64,000 bases of DNA from an uncultured bacterium. GTDB lineage: Bacteria > Cyanobacteriota > Vampirovibrionia > Gastranaerophilales > Gastranaerophilaceae. This document shows, one piece after another, positions 36,158-45,376 of this stretch; positions within the stretch are counted from its first letter, which is position 1, and every line of letters begins with the position of its first letter. The stretch is from assembly GCA_902791985.1 (NCBI GenBank), contig CADAYD010000017.1, forward strand, positions 1 to 64,000, written 5' to 3'. Both the position numbers and the translations under genes were made by a program. The notes under the pieces are model-generated. The model was not told where the DNA came from, made no database searches, and was given only the letters and a program-made list of their open reading frames with translations.

Positions 36158-37388
36158 ACGAAAATTCTTATTTTCATTTGCTGAAAAAAGAAGTTTTTTT
36201 GCTCTGACAGATGATTATTTACCAAGTATTGGAAAACTATTAAAATTAAAAAGGTGTTCAAATAAAAGCGCAAAAAAATTAGTTCCATATAGACCTAAAT
36301 TGAAGCAAAAATCAATATTTATCAGTGCAGAGAGTATGGATAATAGCGCTTTAAAAACAATTGAAAATATGATTGATGAAACTCCTATTTATTCTGCAAA
36401 AACTTATTCTAGAACATTAAGGCAAATAGAAAAATTAAAGTATAGAAAAGCTAAAACTATTGAAGAAGCAAAAGAATATGCCACAAAAACACTAGGAATA
36501 AAATCATACGATATACCAGATGTTGAAGTTGCAAATCAAATAAATCTTTCAATGACAAATGCAATAAAAAAATCTAGAGGTAGAATAAAACTTCCAGATA
36601 AAGTTGAATATACTTCAATTACAACTGGTGATAAAAAATTTACTTCTCTAGATTGTCCTGCTCAAACATTATGGCATGAAAATACAAATGAAATAGTGTT
36701 ACAAATAAATAAAGATTATTTTGATAATATTGATAATGCGATAAATAATTATTTAAATAGATACAAATTAAATGGGCAATTAGTCCAAAACTCAAAAGGC
36801 AAAGATTGTATAAAGTTAATCACTTCCTACAAATATGACAATACACTTAACAGATATTATCGTTTGTATAAACAAGGAAAATTAACAGCAAAAGCTAAAA
36901 TAGATTTTGATAATTTATTGCAAAAAGCATCATATGAAGAAAAAGCTTTGTTAGCATCTAAGGATTCACTAATAGACTATTTAAAACAAAAAAGAGGCAT
37001 TGATTTAAGCCATTTAACTCATGAAGAATATATGACTAAAGCAAGAGAACTACTTTTAGATATTAGGAATACATATAAAATGGTTTTATCTGCGAAAGCA
37101 TTTGAAACACAGAATGCAGTTGGTTTAGATGCTCATGTTCTCCATGAGCTTGGACATTCAACGCATTTCCGAGAAATTAATTTTGCAGATTATGGAAAAG
37201 AAGTAGAGGGGGCTTTTAATCAAGAGGAACTTATGACAGCATTAAAAATTACTCCTTATGCAACAAAAAATAAAGGTGAGCTTATTGGTGAATATATCAA
37301 AGGTAAATTATCAGGTGATAAGTATTCCTCTGATGTTGATGAATTATTTGAGAGTTGTTTTAAATCACCATTTCATGTATACGCATAA
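36147..37388 (+). CDS. Putative HELGH zinc metalloprotease-like protein
   Basis: 413 residues. Near the C-terminus His333-Glu-Leu-Gly-His337 in HVLHELGHSTH is a zincin active-site helix; a third ligand could be a Glu in GELIGEY (about 387-395), which would make it a gluzincin. The first 300 residues are basic and helical with no known domain. No signal peptide, so it should act inside the cell or be delivered by another route. It lies next to a toxin/antitoxin locus and a repeat island, a small accessory-looking patch. Protease activity is inferred from the motif only. Confidence 0.6.
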   Translation: MRILRKFLFSFAEKRSFFALTDDYLPSIGKLLKLKRCSNKSAKKLVPYRPKLKQKSIFISAESMDNSALKTIENMIDETPIYSAKTYSRTLRQIEKLKYRKAKTIEEAKEYATKTLGIKSYDIPDVEVANQINLSMTNAIKKSRGRIKLPDKVEYTSITTGDKKFTSLDCPAQTLWHENTNEIVLQINKDYFDNIDNAINNYLNRYKLNGQLVQNSKGKDCIKLITSYKYDNTLNRYYRLYKQGKLTAKAKIDFDNLLQKASYEEKALLASKDSLIDYLKQKRGIDLSHLTHEEYMTKARELLLDIRNTYKMVLSAKAFETQNAVGLDAHVLHELGHSTHFREINFADYGKEVEGAFNQEELMTALKITPYATKNKGELIGEYIKGKLSGDKYSSDVDELFESCFKSPFHVYA

Positions 37389-37440
37389 GTAAATTGTAAG
37401 CAGTAGTGTGGGCAAAGTAAAGTGAGCTCATAATTATTAA

Positions 37441-37545
37441 CCCTCACCCCAACCCTCTCCCCCGGAGAGGGAGCAAAAACAAACCCTCATCCAATCTTAC
37501 CTCTCGGAGAAGATATAGTAAAAACCCTCTCAAAGGGAGAGGGAG
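37441..37545. repeat. GC-rich palindromic repeat island
   Basis: Begins CCCTCACCCCAACCCTCTCC and contains two hairpins, CCTCTCC/GGAGAGG and CCCTCT/AGAGGG. This CCCTCACCCC...GGGAGAGGG type recurs in many unrelated bacterial genomes between genes. Its base composition contrasts sharply with the AT-rich surroundings. Confidence 0.65.
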
Positions 37546-37559
37546 TAATATAATTTTTT

Positions 37560-39023
37560 TTATATATTTGCTATTTTTGTCCAGAAATCGTTTGCCTGTT
37601 CAAACTGATACGCAAAGTTAAACAGTCTGCCTTCCTCAAACTGAGGAGCAAGTATCTGCAACCCGATAGGCATACCCGAATTGTCAAACCCTGCAGGAAC
37701 GCTTATCCCCGGTATTCCTGCCAAGTTACATCCGATTGTTGCAATATCGGTTAAATACATAGCAAGCGGGTCAGATGCTTTTGCACCAAGTTCAAATGCT
37801 GTGTTCGGGCAAGTCGGTGAAATTAGAACATCAACTTCCTTGAACGCATTAACAAAATCCTGTGTTACAAGCGCACGCATCTGTTGTGCTTTTTTGTAGT
37901 AAGCATCATAATAGCCTGCTGACAAAGCGTAAGTACCAAGCATTATACGGCGTTTGACTTCAGGCCCGAAGCCTTCCGCTCTGGTTTTTGTGTACATTTC
38001 CATAAGATTTCGAGGATTTGGAGTTCTGTAACCGTATCTTACACCGTCAAATCTTGCCAAATTCGATGAACATTCAGCCGTTGCAAGAATATAGTAAATA
38101 CCGATTGAATGTTTAATGTTTTTAAGCGAAATCTCTTTGACTTCACAACCGAGTTTTTTGTAAGTTTCGATTCCGTTTTCAACCGCTTTTGCAACTTCGG
38201 GGGTGTTACCGTCGCCCATAAGTTCTTTGATAACCCCGACTTTTTTGCCTTTGATGTCGTTTTTCAAAAAGTCCGCATAGTGTTCAACAGGCATGTTTAG
38301 TGAAGTCGAATCCTTCGGGTCATGTCCTGAAATGACTTCCAAAAGGTTTGCCGCATCTTCAACCGAGCGTGCAAATGGCCCGATTTGGTCTAAAGATGAA
38401 GCAAATGCGATTAAGCCGTAGCGTGATACTCTGCCGTAGGTCGGTTTCATACCGACAATTCCGCAGAACGACGCAGGAAGTCTGATTGAACCGCCCGTAT
38501 CTGAACCCAAAGCCAAAGTTGCTTCGCATGAAGATACGCTGGCTGCCGAGCCTCCTGATGAACCGCCCGGAACTTTATTCAAATCCCAAGGGTTGTGGAC
38601 CTTTTTGAATGCCGAGTTTTCGTTTGATGAACCCATTGCAAATTCGTCTAAATTTGCTTTCCCGACAATCGGTACAAGGTTATTTAATAATTTTTCCGTA
38701 ACCGTTGCATTGAAAGGTGAAACAAAGTTTTCCAAAATTTTTGACGATGCGGTGGTTTTTGAACCGACAAGATTCATGTTATCTTTTAATGCCAAAGGAA
38801 TACCGGCTAATAAAGGTAATTCTTCCCCTTTTGCGATTTTTTCATCAACTTTTTTTGCGGTTTCAAGTGCTGTATTTTCGGTCAATGAATTAAATGCACC
38901 GAGTTTTTCGTCCAAACTGTTTATTCTTTCTAATGCCGCTTTTGTAAGTTCTACGGCTGAAATTTCTTTATTTTTTAATGCCTTGCTTTGCTCAGAGGCA
39001 GTCTTTTTCAATAATTCAATCAT
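37560..39023 (-). CDS. gatA: Asp/Glu-tRNA amidotransferase subunit A
   Basis: 487 residues. Amidase-signature catalytic triad: Lys80 (in LALKDN), cis-Ser in VPGGSSGGSAA (about 151-161) and Ser179 in DTGGSIR. GatA releases ammonia from Gln for GatB to convert Glu-tRNA(Gln) or Asp-tRNA(Asn). AAGGAGAGG lies directly before the ATG. gatB and gatC are not in the window. Confidence 0.96.
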   Translation of the reverse strand: MIELLKKTASEQSKALKNKEISAVELTKAALERINSLDEKLGAFNSLTENTALETAKKVDEKIAKGEELPLLAGIPLALKDNMNLVGSKTTASSKILENFVSPFNATVTEKLLNNLVPIVGKANLDEFAMGSSNENSAFKKVHNPWDLNKVPGGSSGGSAASVSSCEATLALGSDTGGSIRLPASFCGIVGMKPTYGRVSRYGLIAFASSLDQIGPFARSVEDAANLLEVISGHDPKDSTSLNMPVEHYADFLKNDIKGKKVGVIKELMGDGNTPEVAKAVENGIETYKKLGCEVKEISLKNIKHSIGIYYILATAECSSNLARFDGVRYGYRTPNPRNLMEMYTKTRAEGFGPEVKRRIMLGTYALSAGYYDAYYKKAQQMRALVTQDFVNAFKEVDVLISPTCPNTAFELGAKASDPLAMYLTDIATIGCNLAGIPGISVPAGFDNSGMPIGLQILAPQFEEGRLFNFAYQFEQANDFWTKIANI

Positions 39024-39101
39024 ATCCTCTCCTTAAAAACTGTTTATCCTTAACACTCATTCTATGACAAACATAAAGCATAAGCAAGTCAGTATTTACT
39101 C

Positions 39102-39821
39102 TTACGCTTTCATCTGCATAGGACCTTCTAAGGATGCTGTGACAAACTGCTTTGTATAAGGATTATCCTGTCTTAACAATTCATCAGGAGAGCCTTCAAA
39201 AACGATTTTACCGTCGTAGAGCATAATTACTCGGTCAGCTGTTCTTGTAATCGTTGACATTTGATGAGTTACAACAATAGAGGCCGCATTAATTTCATGC
39301 TTGAGTTGTACAATATAATCTTCTATCAAAGTTGATGACATCGGGTCTAACCCTGCTGTAGGTTCATCATAAAGTATTGTGTTTGGCTGTGTGACTATTG
39401 CTCTTGCAAAACTTACACGCTTTTGCATCCCGCCTGAGAGTTCTGACGGGAATTTGTTTTCTATACCCTGCAATCCAACCAGTTCAAGTTTTTGGGCTAC
39501 AATTTTCTGTAGTTGCTCGTGGGTATATAGTTTTCTTAAATCCTTTCTTTCTCTCAGCGCAAATGATATATTGTCAAATACGTTTAATGAATCAAATAGG
39601 GCGGAGTATTGGAATACCATAGCAATGTCGCCTTCCGATGTTATAATCTCCCCTTCATCATACGGAATCAAGCCGGAAATAAGTTTTAAAACCGTACTTT
39701 TTCCTGAACCTGAAAATCCGACAATCGCAAGAATTTCTCCGTCATTGACCTTAAATGAAATATCATTTATAATAACTTTGTCTTCAAATCTTTTTACCAA
39801 ATTTTTTACTTCAATACTCAT
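39102..39821 (-). CDS. mlaF: MlaF-type ABC transporter ATPase
   Basis: 239 residues. Walker A GFSGSGKST (35-43), Q-loop VFQYSALFDSL, signature LSGGMQKR and Walker B TILYDEPTAGLDP. The Q-loop sequence and the neighbouring MlaE permease place it in the MlaFE family, which moves phospholipids between inner and outer membranes (or toward the envelope in general). AAGGA precedes the ATG. An MlaD-type MCE protein is not visible nearby. Confidence 0.88.
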   Translation of the reverse strand: MSIEVKNLVKRFEDKVIINDISFKVNDGEILAIVGFSGSGKSTVLKLISGLIPYDEGEIITSEGDIAMVFQYSALFDSLNVFDNISFALRERKDLRKLYTHEQLQKIVAQKLELVGLQGIENKFPSELSGGMQKRVSFARAIVTQPNTILYDEPTAGLDPMSSTLIEDYIVQLKHEINAASIVVTHQMSTITRTADRVIMLYDGKIVFEGSPDELLRQDNPYTKQFVTASLEGPMQMKA

Positions 39822-39835
39822 TTTTTAATCCTTTT

Positions 39836-40645
39836 TTAAAAGAAAAATAACATTGCAAAAATCATATCCCAAATAACAATTGAGATAAATGACCAAACAA
39901 CCGCTTTTGTTGTGGCAAGTCCGACACCTTTAGCACCACCTTTAGCAAAATACCCGAAGGTACAACTGATTAGTGCAATTGTCCCTCCAAAAACTGCGGC
40001 TTTAGAAATACATACCCATAAATCTTTCATGTATAATCCAAGCCAAACTGAAGTGAAATATGCCCTGTATGAAAGTCCCGAGAAAATATTTGATGCGACT
40101 CCGCCCAGAATTACTCCGAAAACAGAGGCTATTATTACAACAATCGGCATCATAAAAATTCCTGATAAAACTCTTGGAGTAAAAAGATAGCCAACGGAAT
40201 CAACGCCCAGAACATCTATAGCATCAATTTGTTCGGTTACTCTCATTGTTGCAAGTTCTGAAGCCAAAGACGAACCTATCATTGAAATAAGAGCAAATCC
40301 TGACATTATAACCCCGACTTCTCTGACTGTTAAGATAGTCATTAACATTCCAATTAAACCTGAACCGCCCTGTTTAACCATCTCATTTGCAACTTGAGAA
40401 GATACAATGATAGAGGTCATTCCAACAATTGAAAGAGTAATAGGTAAAGAACTTATTCCAAATCTTTCGCATTGGGCAAAAAGTTCTTTTATATCAATAC
40501 CGTCACGAAAAATTCGCTCTGTCATTCGTATCCCCATTTGAGCAATTTGCCCGATGGTTAATGTAAAATGCATCAATTCCTTAGATAGTGTCGAAAATAT
40601 TTTATAAGTAGCAGATTTTCTTAGATATTGTGCAAATGTAATCAT
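39836..40645 (-). CDS. mlaE: MlaE-type lipid transport permease
   Basis: 269 residues from ATG 40645; the 19 upstream in-frame residues are rejected because a TGCTATAAT promoter occupies them. An N-terminal amphipathic helix is followed by five membrane helices with family segments ELATMRVTEQIDAIDVLGV and FGYFAKGGAKGVG. Together with the ATPase 14 nt downstream it forms the membrane core of an Mla-type transporter. The leaderless promoter drives both genes. Confidence 0.9.
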   Translation of the reverse strand: MITFAQYLRKSATYKIFSTLSKELMHFTLTIGQIAQMGIRMTERIFRDGIDIKELFAQCERFGISSLPITLSIVGMTSIIVSSQVANEMVKQGGSGLIGMLMTILTVREVGVIMSGFALISMIGSSLASELATMRVTEQIDAIDVLGVDSVGYLFTPRVLSGIFMMPIVVIIASVFGVILGGVASNIFSGLSYRAYFTSVWLGLYMKDLWVCISKAAVFGGTIALISCTFGYFAKGGAKGVGLATTKAVVWSFISIVIWDMIFAMLFFF

Positions 40646-40651
40646 AAAATG

Positions 40652-40681
40652 ATTATAGCACAGATAAGTTATTGTTGTACA
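40652..40681 (-). promoter_or_regulatory. Extended -10 leaderless promoter of mlaE-mlaF
   Basis: TGCTATAAT ends 6 nt before the ATG at 40645; TGTACA lies 18 nt upstream of the -10 box as a moderate -35. Confidence 0.6.
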
Positions 40682-40830
40682 TTTTTGCAAAGTAATAATC
40701 AATTATGTTTACATATCATGTAGATTTGTAAAATCTTCAATTAATTTATTAAAGTTTTTTTATTTCGTAGTCGATATAATAATTGTTAGAAGATTAGACT
40801 TTATGATAAAATTTTAATAAGAGGAGCTTT

Positions 40831-41493
40831 ATGGTTGAAGATTTAAAAGATAATCTATTTGAAATACCGGAAGATTTGCTCGACAATATTGCACATAACA
40901 TTGAAAATATTATTCGGACTTTTGATGTTCCGGAAGCAAATAAAATGGAAGTAATAAGACAAATCAACTATATGTATACGAGGACAAAATATCTTTCTTT
41001 GACCGATGAATTGACAGGACTTCCTAACAGACGTTGTTTTGATAATGAATTTAATAAAGAATTTTTAAGGGCTCAAAGATATAAAAATAATCTTACTCTG
41101 GTTATGTTTGATATAGATTATTTTAAAAATGTAAATGATACTTATGGGCATCAATGCGGGGATTATATTTTGCAGCAGGTGGCAAAGGCTGCGTTGCAGA
41201 CATTCCGTCAAACTGATACGGTATATAGAGTTGGCGGTGAAGAATTTATGGTAATTCTAACGGAAACAAGTATTGAGCAGTCATTAATCCCATTAGAAAG
41301 ATTTAGAAAAACAATAGAAACTTTAGATTTAAAATTTAATAGCCAAAACATAAATATAACTGTCAGTATAGGAGCATGTCAGTGGACTTCTGATATTCAG
41401 AGTAAAGAAGAATTTATTAAGAAGGCTGATGCTGCACTATATCAAGCAAAAAAATCCGGTCGTAATAAAACCGTACTTAGTACTGACCTGTAA
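40831..41493 (+). CDS. Diguanylate cyclase (GGDEF)
   Basis: 220 residues. A short helical N-terminus (1-55) with no sensor domain precedes a GGDEF domain: DELTGLPNRR, FDIDYFKNVNDTYGH, active-site GGEEF (135-139) and an inhibitory RxxD site (RQTD, 126-129) five residues before it. It should make cyclic di-GMP and be product-inhibited. Soluble. AGAGGAG precedes the ATG. Its end overlaps the convergent gene by 17 nt. Input signal unknown. Confidence 0.92.
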   Translation: MVEDLKDNLFEIPEDLLDNIAHNIENIIRTFDVPEANKMEVIRQINYMYTRTKYLSLTDELTGLPNRRCFDNEFNKEFLRAQRYKNNLTLVMFDIDYFKNVNDTYGHQCGDYILQQVAKAALQTFRQTDTVYRVGGEEFMVILTETSIEQSLIPLERFRKTIETLDLKFNSQNINITVSIGACQWTSDIQSKEEFIKKADAALYQAKKSGRNKTVLSTDL

Positions 41494-42691
41494 TTTTTAA
41501 AATATGTTGATACCTTAACCACCCTAATACGACGTGTTGAACGTTGTCAATTCGTATTATACTTGCATTAGGTGTTACTCCCGGTTTTACCCAGTTTGCA
41601 GAGTTTGGTAATCCGCCTGCATGAATTCCTGTTTTTACTTGAACTCTTGCAAGGAAATAGTTCCCGATAGACAGTGATTTTGATATAATCGTTTTTAATT
41701 GTTCGTTTTCGGTACAAAAATAAATTGATGCAAGTCCTTCCATTATTGTACCAAGGCTGCAAGGTCTTATATTATCCATAAAAGCACCATAATAACTGTT
41801 TTTAGGATTTGTAATTTGATTGCTAAGTGCAGGAATTGCCATTTGTTCTGAATATGCACGCATTTCATCCGCATCTTTCCCTGCAACCAGTTTTCTTGCT
41901 AATAATTTTTCTATAACCAAAACAGACCAATGATCAAACGGAATATTTAAATCCATTGTTTTTCTTGTATGAACAATATACATAATAATATTTTTAATTG
42001 CATCAAGCCATTTCTGCTGCGGGTCAATTTCGTACAAATAAAATAATCCGGCTGCTGCTTCTCCGGGGTAAAAGATTGCTTCGGCATTTTTATCAGGTTC
42101 ATTAGTTTCTAAATTATAATATGCCCAAACATTACCTTCTTCGTTAATCATTGATAATATAAATTCTCCTAAGCCTCTTAATACGGAGAGTTCTAATTCT
42201 TTTTCTTCATACAAGTTACATAATGCACATAATGCAACTCCTGCGGCTCCTGATTTCGCTATAGGGAATTTTATACCTTCTTCTTCCGGTAGGGACAGTA
42301 CTACATATTTATCATCACCAATTTTTTTTAAATATCTGTCAATAAAATACTTTGAAGCAATAATTCTGTTATCTTTGAATTTTGTTTCTAGTCCGTATTT
42401 TTCATATTCGTACATTGCATACAGTGTTCCGGCATGACGCAAAGAATTATAAGTATTATTTTCATAAGTTATTTCGGGATCAACATTATGTCGATACTGA
42501 AATCTCCCGTCAGGATGAATGTTTCGGTTTATGTAATTCATTGATAGGGCAATTTCACTAAAATATGGTAATTCCCATGTATTTTCATGGGTACTTTTTT
42601 TTGCATCTTTCCACAATAGCGAAACAAATGTCCCCACAATTATAAGGAATATAGTAGGTATGTATGATGTTGGTGATGTTAAATCAAACAT
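41477..42691 (-). CDS. Membrane-anchored alpha/alpha-barrel-like protein
   Basis: 404 residues. A single N-terminal membrane helix (about 10-27) and then repeated helical pairs with segments SGAAGVALCALCNLYE, FYPGEAAAGLFYLYE, PFDHWSV and HAGGLPNSANW. This pattern fits an (alpha/alpha)6-type toroid such as glycosidases, polysaccharide epimerases or terpenoid cyclases; I cannot name the family. Probably periplasmic and acting on envelope polysaccharide, as inference. No ribosome site; TATAAT ends 6 nt before the ATG. Confidence 0.65.
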   Translation of the reverse strand: MFDLTSPTSYIPTIFLIIVGTFVSLLWKDAKKSTHENTWELPYFSEIALSMNYINRNIHPDGRFQYRHNVDPEITYENNTYNSLRHAGTLYAMYEYEKYGLETKFKDNRIIASKYFIDRYLKKIGDDKYVVLSLPEEEGIKFPIAKSGAAGVALCALCNLYEEKELELSVLRGLGEFILSMINEEGNVWAYYNLETNEPDKNAEAIFYPGEAAAGLFYLYEIDPQQKWLDAIKNIIMYIVHTRKTMDLNIPFDHWSVLVIEKLLARKLVAGKDADEMRAYSEQMAIPALSNQITNPKNSYYGAFMDNIRPCSLGTIMEGLASIYFCTENEQLKTIISKSLSIGNYFLARVQVKTGIHAGGLPNSANWVKPGVTPNASIIRIDNVQHVVLGWLRYQHILKITGQY

Positions 42692-42697
42692 AGAATA

Positions 42698-42703
42698 ATT
42701 ATA
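42698..42703 (-). promoter_or_regulatory. -10 element of a probable leaderless promoter
   Basis: TATAAT with 6 nt to the ATG at 42691; no good -35 at 17 nt. Confidence 0.5.
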
Positions 42704-42862
42704 TCAAAGTAACTAAAAATAATAATAAAGCATTTGTATGATTTTTTAATATTTTAAAAATAATTTTCTTAAACAATTGTAACAATATCTTAAATAAGCG
42801 CAAATTTTTCAAAAAAAAATACTTTATATAAATGGAAATAGTGTGAAAGGTTTTGTGTACTC

Positions 42863-43489
42863 ATGATTGATTTTTCAACATTATTGTTTTTCATAAGAAA
42901 CGGAAAACGCGCTCAAGACGGAGAAGGCGGGCGTGGTTTTGTTGCAATTGGTCAGGGTGCTAAGGTTTTCAAACAAATAAGTGAGTACGATAATATATTT
43001 TCAAGAGGGGCTAAATCCGCAGTTAATGCGTTTAAAGCAGTTGCTGAGAATGACAAAGTATTCAACGGAATTGCAAAAGGTGTAAAATTCGCAAGTGAAA
43101 ATGTTAATCCGTTAATTGTTGTATCAAGCGGAATAAATGTTTTGACTTCCGAGGATAAGCAATCGACTGTGATTGCGGAAGCAGGTAATTTAGCAGCTAT
43201 GTTTGCAATTGAAGGTTGGATGAAAAAGAATCTTGATAATTTATTAAAGGATCTTCCAATAAGCAAAAAATGGTATCCTATCGTAAGAGGTATTGCTTTT
43301 GTAATTGGTTCAATCGGAGCATCGACAGCAGGCTATAAATTAGGGAAATTCTCCGCTTCAAAACTTAAAACAATAAATGAACAATCTCAAGTAGAACAAG
43401 AACAGCAGCACGCAAAAATTGTTGAAATGGTCCAAAATAAAAACCAAAATGACAGCTTTATACCCAGAAGTATTGCTTATAGAGCATAA
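42863..43489 (+). CDS. Lineage-type protein with weak membrane segments
   Basis: 208 residues, not recognised. Glycine-rich start (GEGGRGFVAIGQGAKVF), repeated Asn/Ala helices (NAFKAVAENDKVFNGIAKGVKF), a moderately hydrophobic stretch (WYPIVRGIAFVIGSIGASTAGYKLG) and a Gln/Glu C-terminal coil. AAAGG lies 14 nt upstream, farther than usual. May associate with the membrane. Single gene. Confidence 0.6.
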   Translation: MIDFSTLLFFIRNGKRAQDGEGGRGFVAIGQGAKVFKQISEYDNIFSRGAKSAVNAFKAVAENDKVFNGIAKGVKFASENVNPLIVVSSGINVLTSEDKQSTVIAEAGNLAAMFAIEGWMKKNLDNLLKDLPISKKWYPIVRGIAFVIGSIGASTAGYKLGKFSASKLKTINEQSQVEQEQQHAKIVEMVQNKNQNDSFIPRSIAYRA

Positions 43490-43626
43490 AATTTAAGAAA
43501 GTTCGTTGTATATTGCTGATTATTGCTTTTCAATGTATATACTATTTCAATAATTGACATTTGTATGTGTAAATTATAGAATATGAGAGTAGAATGGTAT
43601 TATTATTAAAGATTTGGGGTTAATTT

Positions 43627-45303
43627 ATGGAATTACGGAATAGTCACATTTTATCTCATATTCAAAACAAAACAGCCGATTATGAAGAACGTGTTGCACT
43701 TGGAATTAAAGGTCAATATGGCTGGGAAGAATTTACATACAAGGGATTAGGTCTGTTATCAAGAAAAATCGCAAGGCACCTTATTGAAGATGTTGGAATT
43801 AAAAAAGGCGAATGTATTGCCATATTGTCTGAATCAAAACCTGAATACGGTGCTTGTGTTTTTGCATCGGTTTTGACAGGAACAACAACTGTTCCGTTAG
43901 ATATTAAACTTTCAAAATATGAATTAAAATCGATTTTGTCTGATTGCTTGCCTACAGTAATGTTTACCTCTCAGCACTATTTGGAAACCGCACTTGAATT
44001 GCAAAAAATGATTCCGGAAATAAAGTATATTTATGTAATTGATGAGCATACTGATAGTGAAAATGCCCAAAATATTTATGATTTCCCTGATAAATATGAC
44101 GGAAAATGGCGTCAGAGGAGTTCAAAATCAACGGCATTCATTATTTATACATCAGGCACAACAGGTGCTCCGAAAGGAGTAGAAATTTCATTCCAAAATG
44201 TTAATGCTCAGCTTGTTGATTTAATGGAAGTTGTTGATATTATCTTGCCTAAAAATCAGAATATTCATATGCTTTCAATTTTGCCGATGAATCATTTGTT
44301 TGAAATGACCGTTGGTTTTTCAACCTTCTTAAATTCTGGATTTTCGGTTTATTACACAAGCAGCTTCAAACCAAAAGATATAACCGGTGTAATGAAGGAA
44401 AAAGGAATTCAGTTTATGATTGCTGTTCCTGCGTTTTTAAAACTCTTAAAGGCAGGGATTGAAAAAGAACTTTCAACTGCACCAAAATTTGTTCAAGTGT
44501 TATTCAAAATAATGTATTTTGTAGCACAATTCATTCCGTCATACAAAATGAGAAGAAAATTATTCAAAAAAATTCACCAAAGTTGGGGCGGTAAATTTTT
44601 CGGATGTATTTCAGGGGGTGCGCCGCTTGATGTTGAAGTCGGAACTTTCTTTGAAAGAATTGGAATTCGAGTATATCAAGGTTATGGACTTTCAGAAACA
44701 AGCCCTGTTGTATCGGTAAACTATGATAAACGTGGGGAATTGGCTTCAGTCGGTCATCCGTTAAGACATTTTGAGGCAAAAATTGAAGAAACAACCGGCG
44801 AATTATGGTTAAGAGGACCATCTGTTATGAAGGGTTATCACAATCAGCCTGAAATGACAGCAGAAGTGATTGATGAGGATGGGTGGCTTCATACCGGTGA
44901 TATTGCAAAAATTGATAAAGACGGTCACATATATATTACAGGTCGTATTAAAAATATGATTGTTTTGCAGGGCGGTAAAAAAGTGTTCCCTGAAGAAGTT
45001 GAGTCGGTTCTTGAAAATAGCCACTATATTGCTGAAGTTTGTGTATTAGGGGTTTCAAGGAGCTTTGGAGCAAAAGATGGTGCTGAGGAGGTTACTGCGG
45101 TTATTGTACCGAAGGCTGAAATGTATAATACATATTCTGATGATGATATAGACAGAATGATTAAGCTTGATGTTAAGACTCTTTCTCAACAACTTGCGCC
45201 ATATAAGCGTCCGACTTCAGTTATCATATCAAAAGAACCGTTGCCAAAGACAACGACACTTAAAGTTAAACGCAAAGATGTAAGAGAGATGATTTGCATA
45301 TAA
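43627..45303 (+). CDS. Long-chain acyl-CoA synthetase / AMP-binding enzyme
   Basis: 558 residues. ANL-superfamily motifs in order: P-loop YTSGTTGAPKG, YGLSETSPV, WLHTGDIAKID, GRIKNMIV and the C-terminal catalytic Lys in TTTLKVKRKD. It activates a carboxylic acid with ATP and transfers it to CoA or a carrier; a long-chain fatty acid is likely from overall FadD-like architecture. GGGG precedes the ATG by 8 nt. Single gene closed by a strong terminator. Confidence 0.88.
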   Translation: MELRNSHILSHIQNKTADYEERVALGIKGQYGWEEFTYKGLGLLSRKIARHLIEDVGIKKGECIAILSESKPEYGACVFASVLTGTTTVPLDIKLSKYELKSILSDCLPTVMFTSQHYLETALELQKMIPEIKYIYVIDEHTDSENAQNIYDFPDKYDGKWRQRSSKSTAFIIYTSGTTGAPKGVEISFQNVNAQLVDLMEVVDIILPKNQNIHMLSILPMNHLFEMTVGFSTFLNSGFSVYYTSSFKPKDITGVMKEKGIQFMIAVPAFLKLLKAGIEKELSTAPKFVQVLFKIMYFVAQFIPSYKMRRKLFKKIHQSWGGKFFGCISGGAPLDVEVGTFFERIGIRVYQGYGLSETSPVVSVNYDKRGELASVGHPLRHFEAKIEETTGELWLRGPSVMKGYHNQPEMTAEVIDEDGWLHTGDIAKIDKDGHIYITGRIKNMIVLQGGKKVFPEEVESVLENSHYIAEVCVLGVSRSFGAKDGAEEVTAVIVPKAEMYNTYSDDDIDRMIKLDVKTLSQQLAPYKRPTSVIISKEPLPKTTTLKVKRKDVREMICI

Positions 45304-45322
45304 GATTTATAAAATCATAACA

Positions 45323-45356
45323 AAAAGCAGGTATTTTAAAATACCTGCTTTTGTTA
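45323..45356. terminator. Bidirectional terminator
   Basis: Thirty-nt near-perfect palindrome AAAAGCAGGTATTTT/AAAATACCTGCTTTT between two convergent genes. Confidence 0.9.
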
Positions 45357-45376
45357 TTTTAATAATTTCAAAAATA

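Noticed and set aside
37441-37545. CRISPR-like repeat
   Set aside because: Only two unequal hairpin units with no regular spacers.
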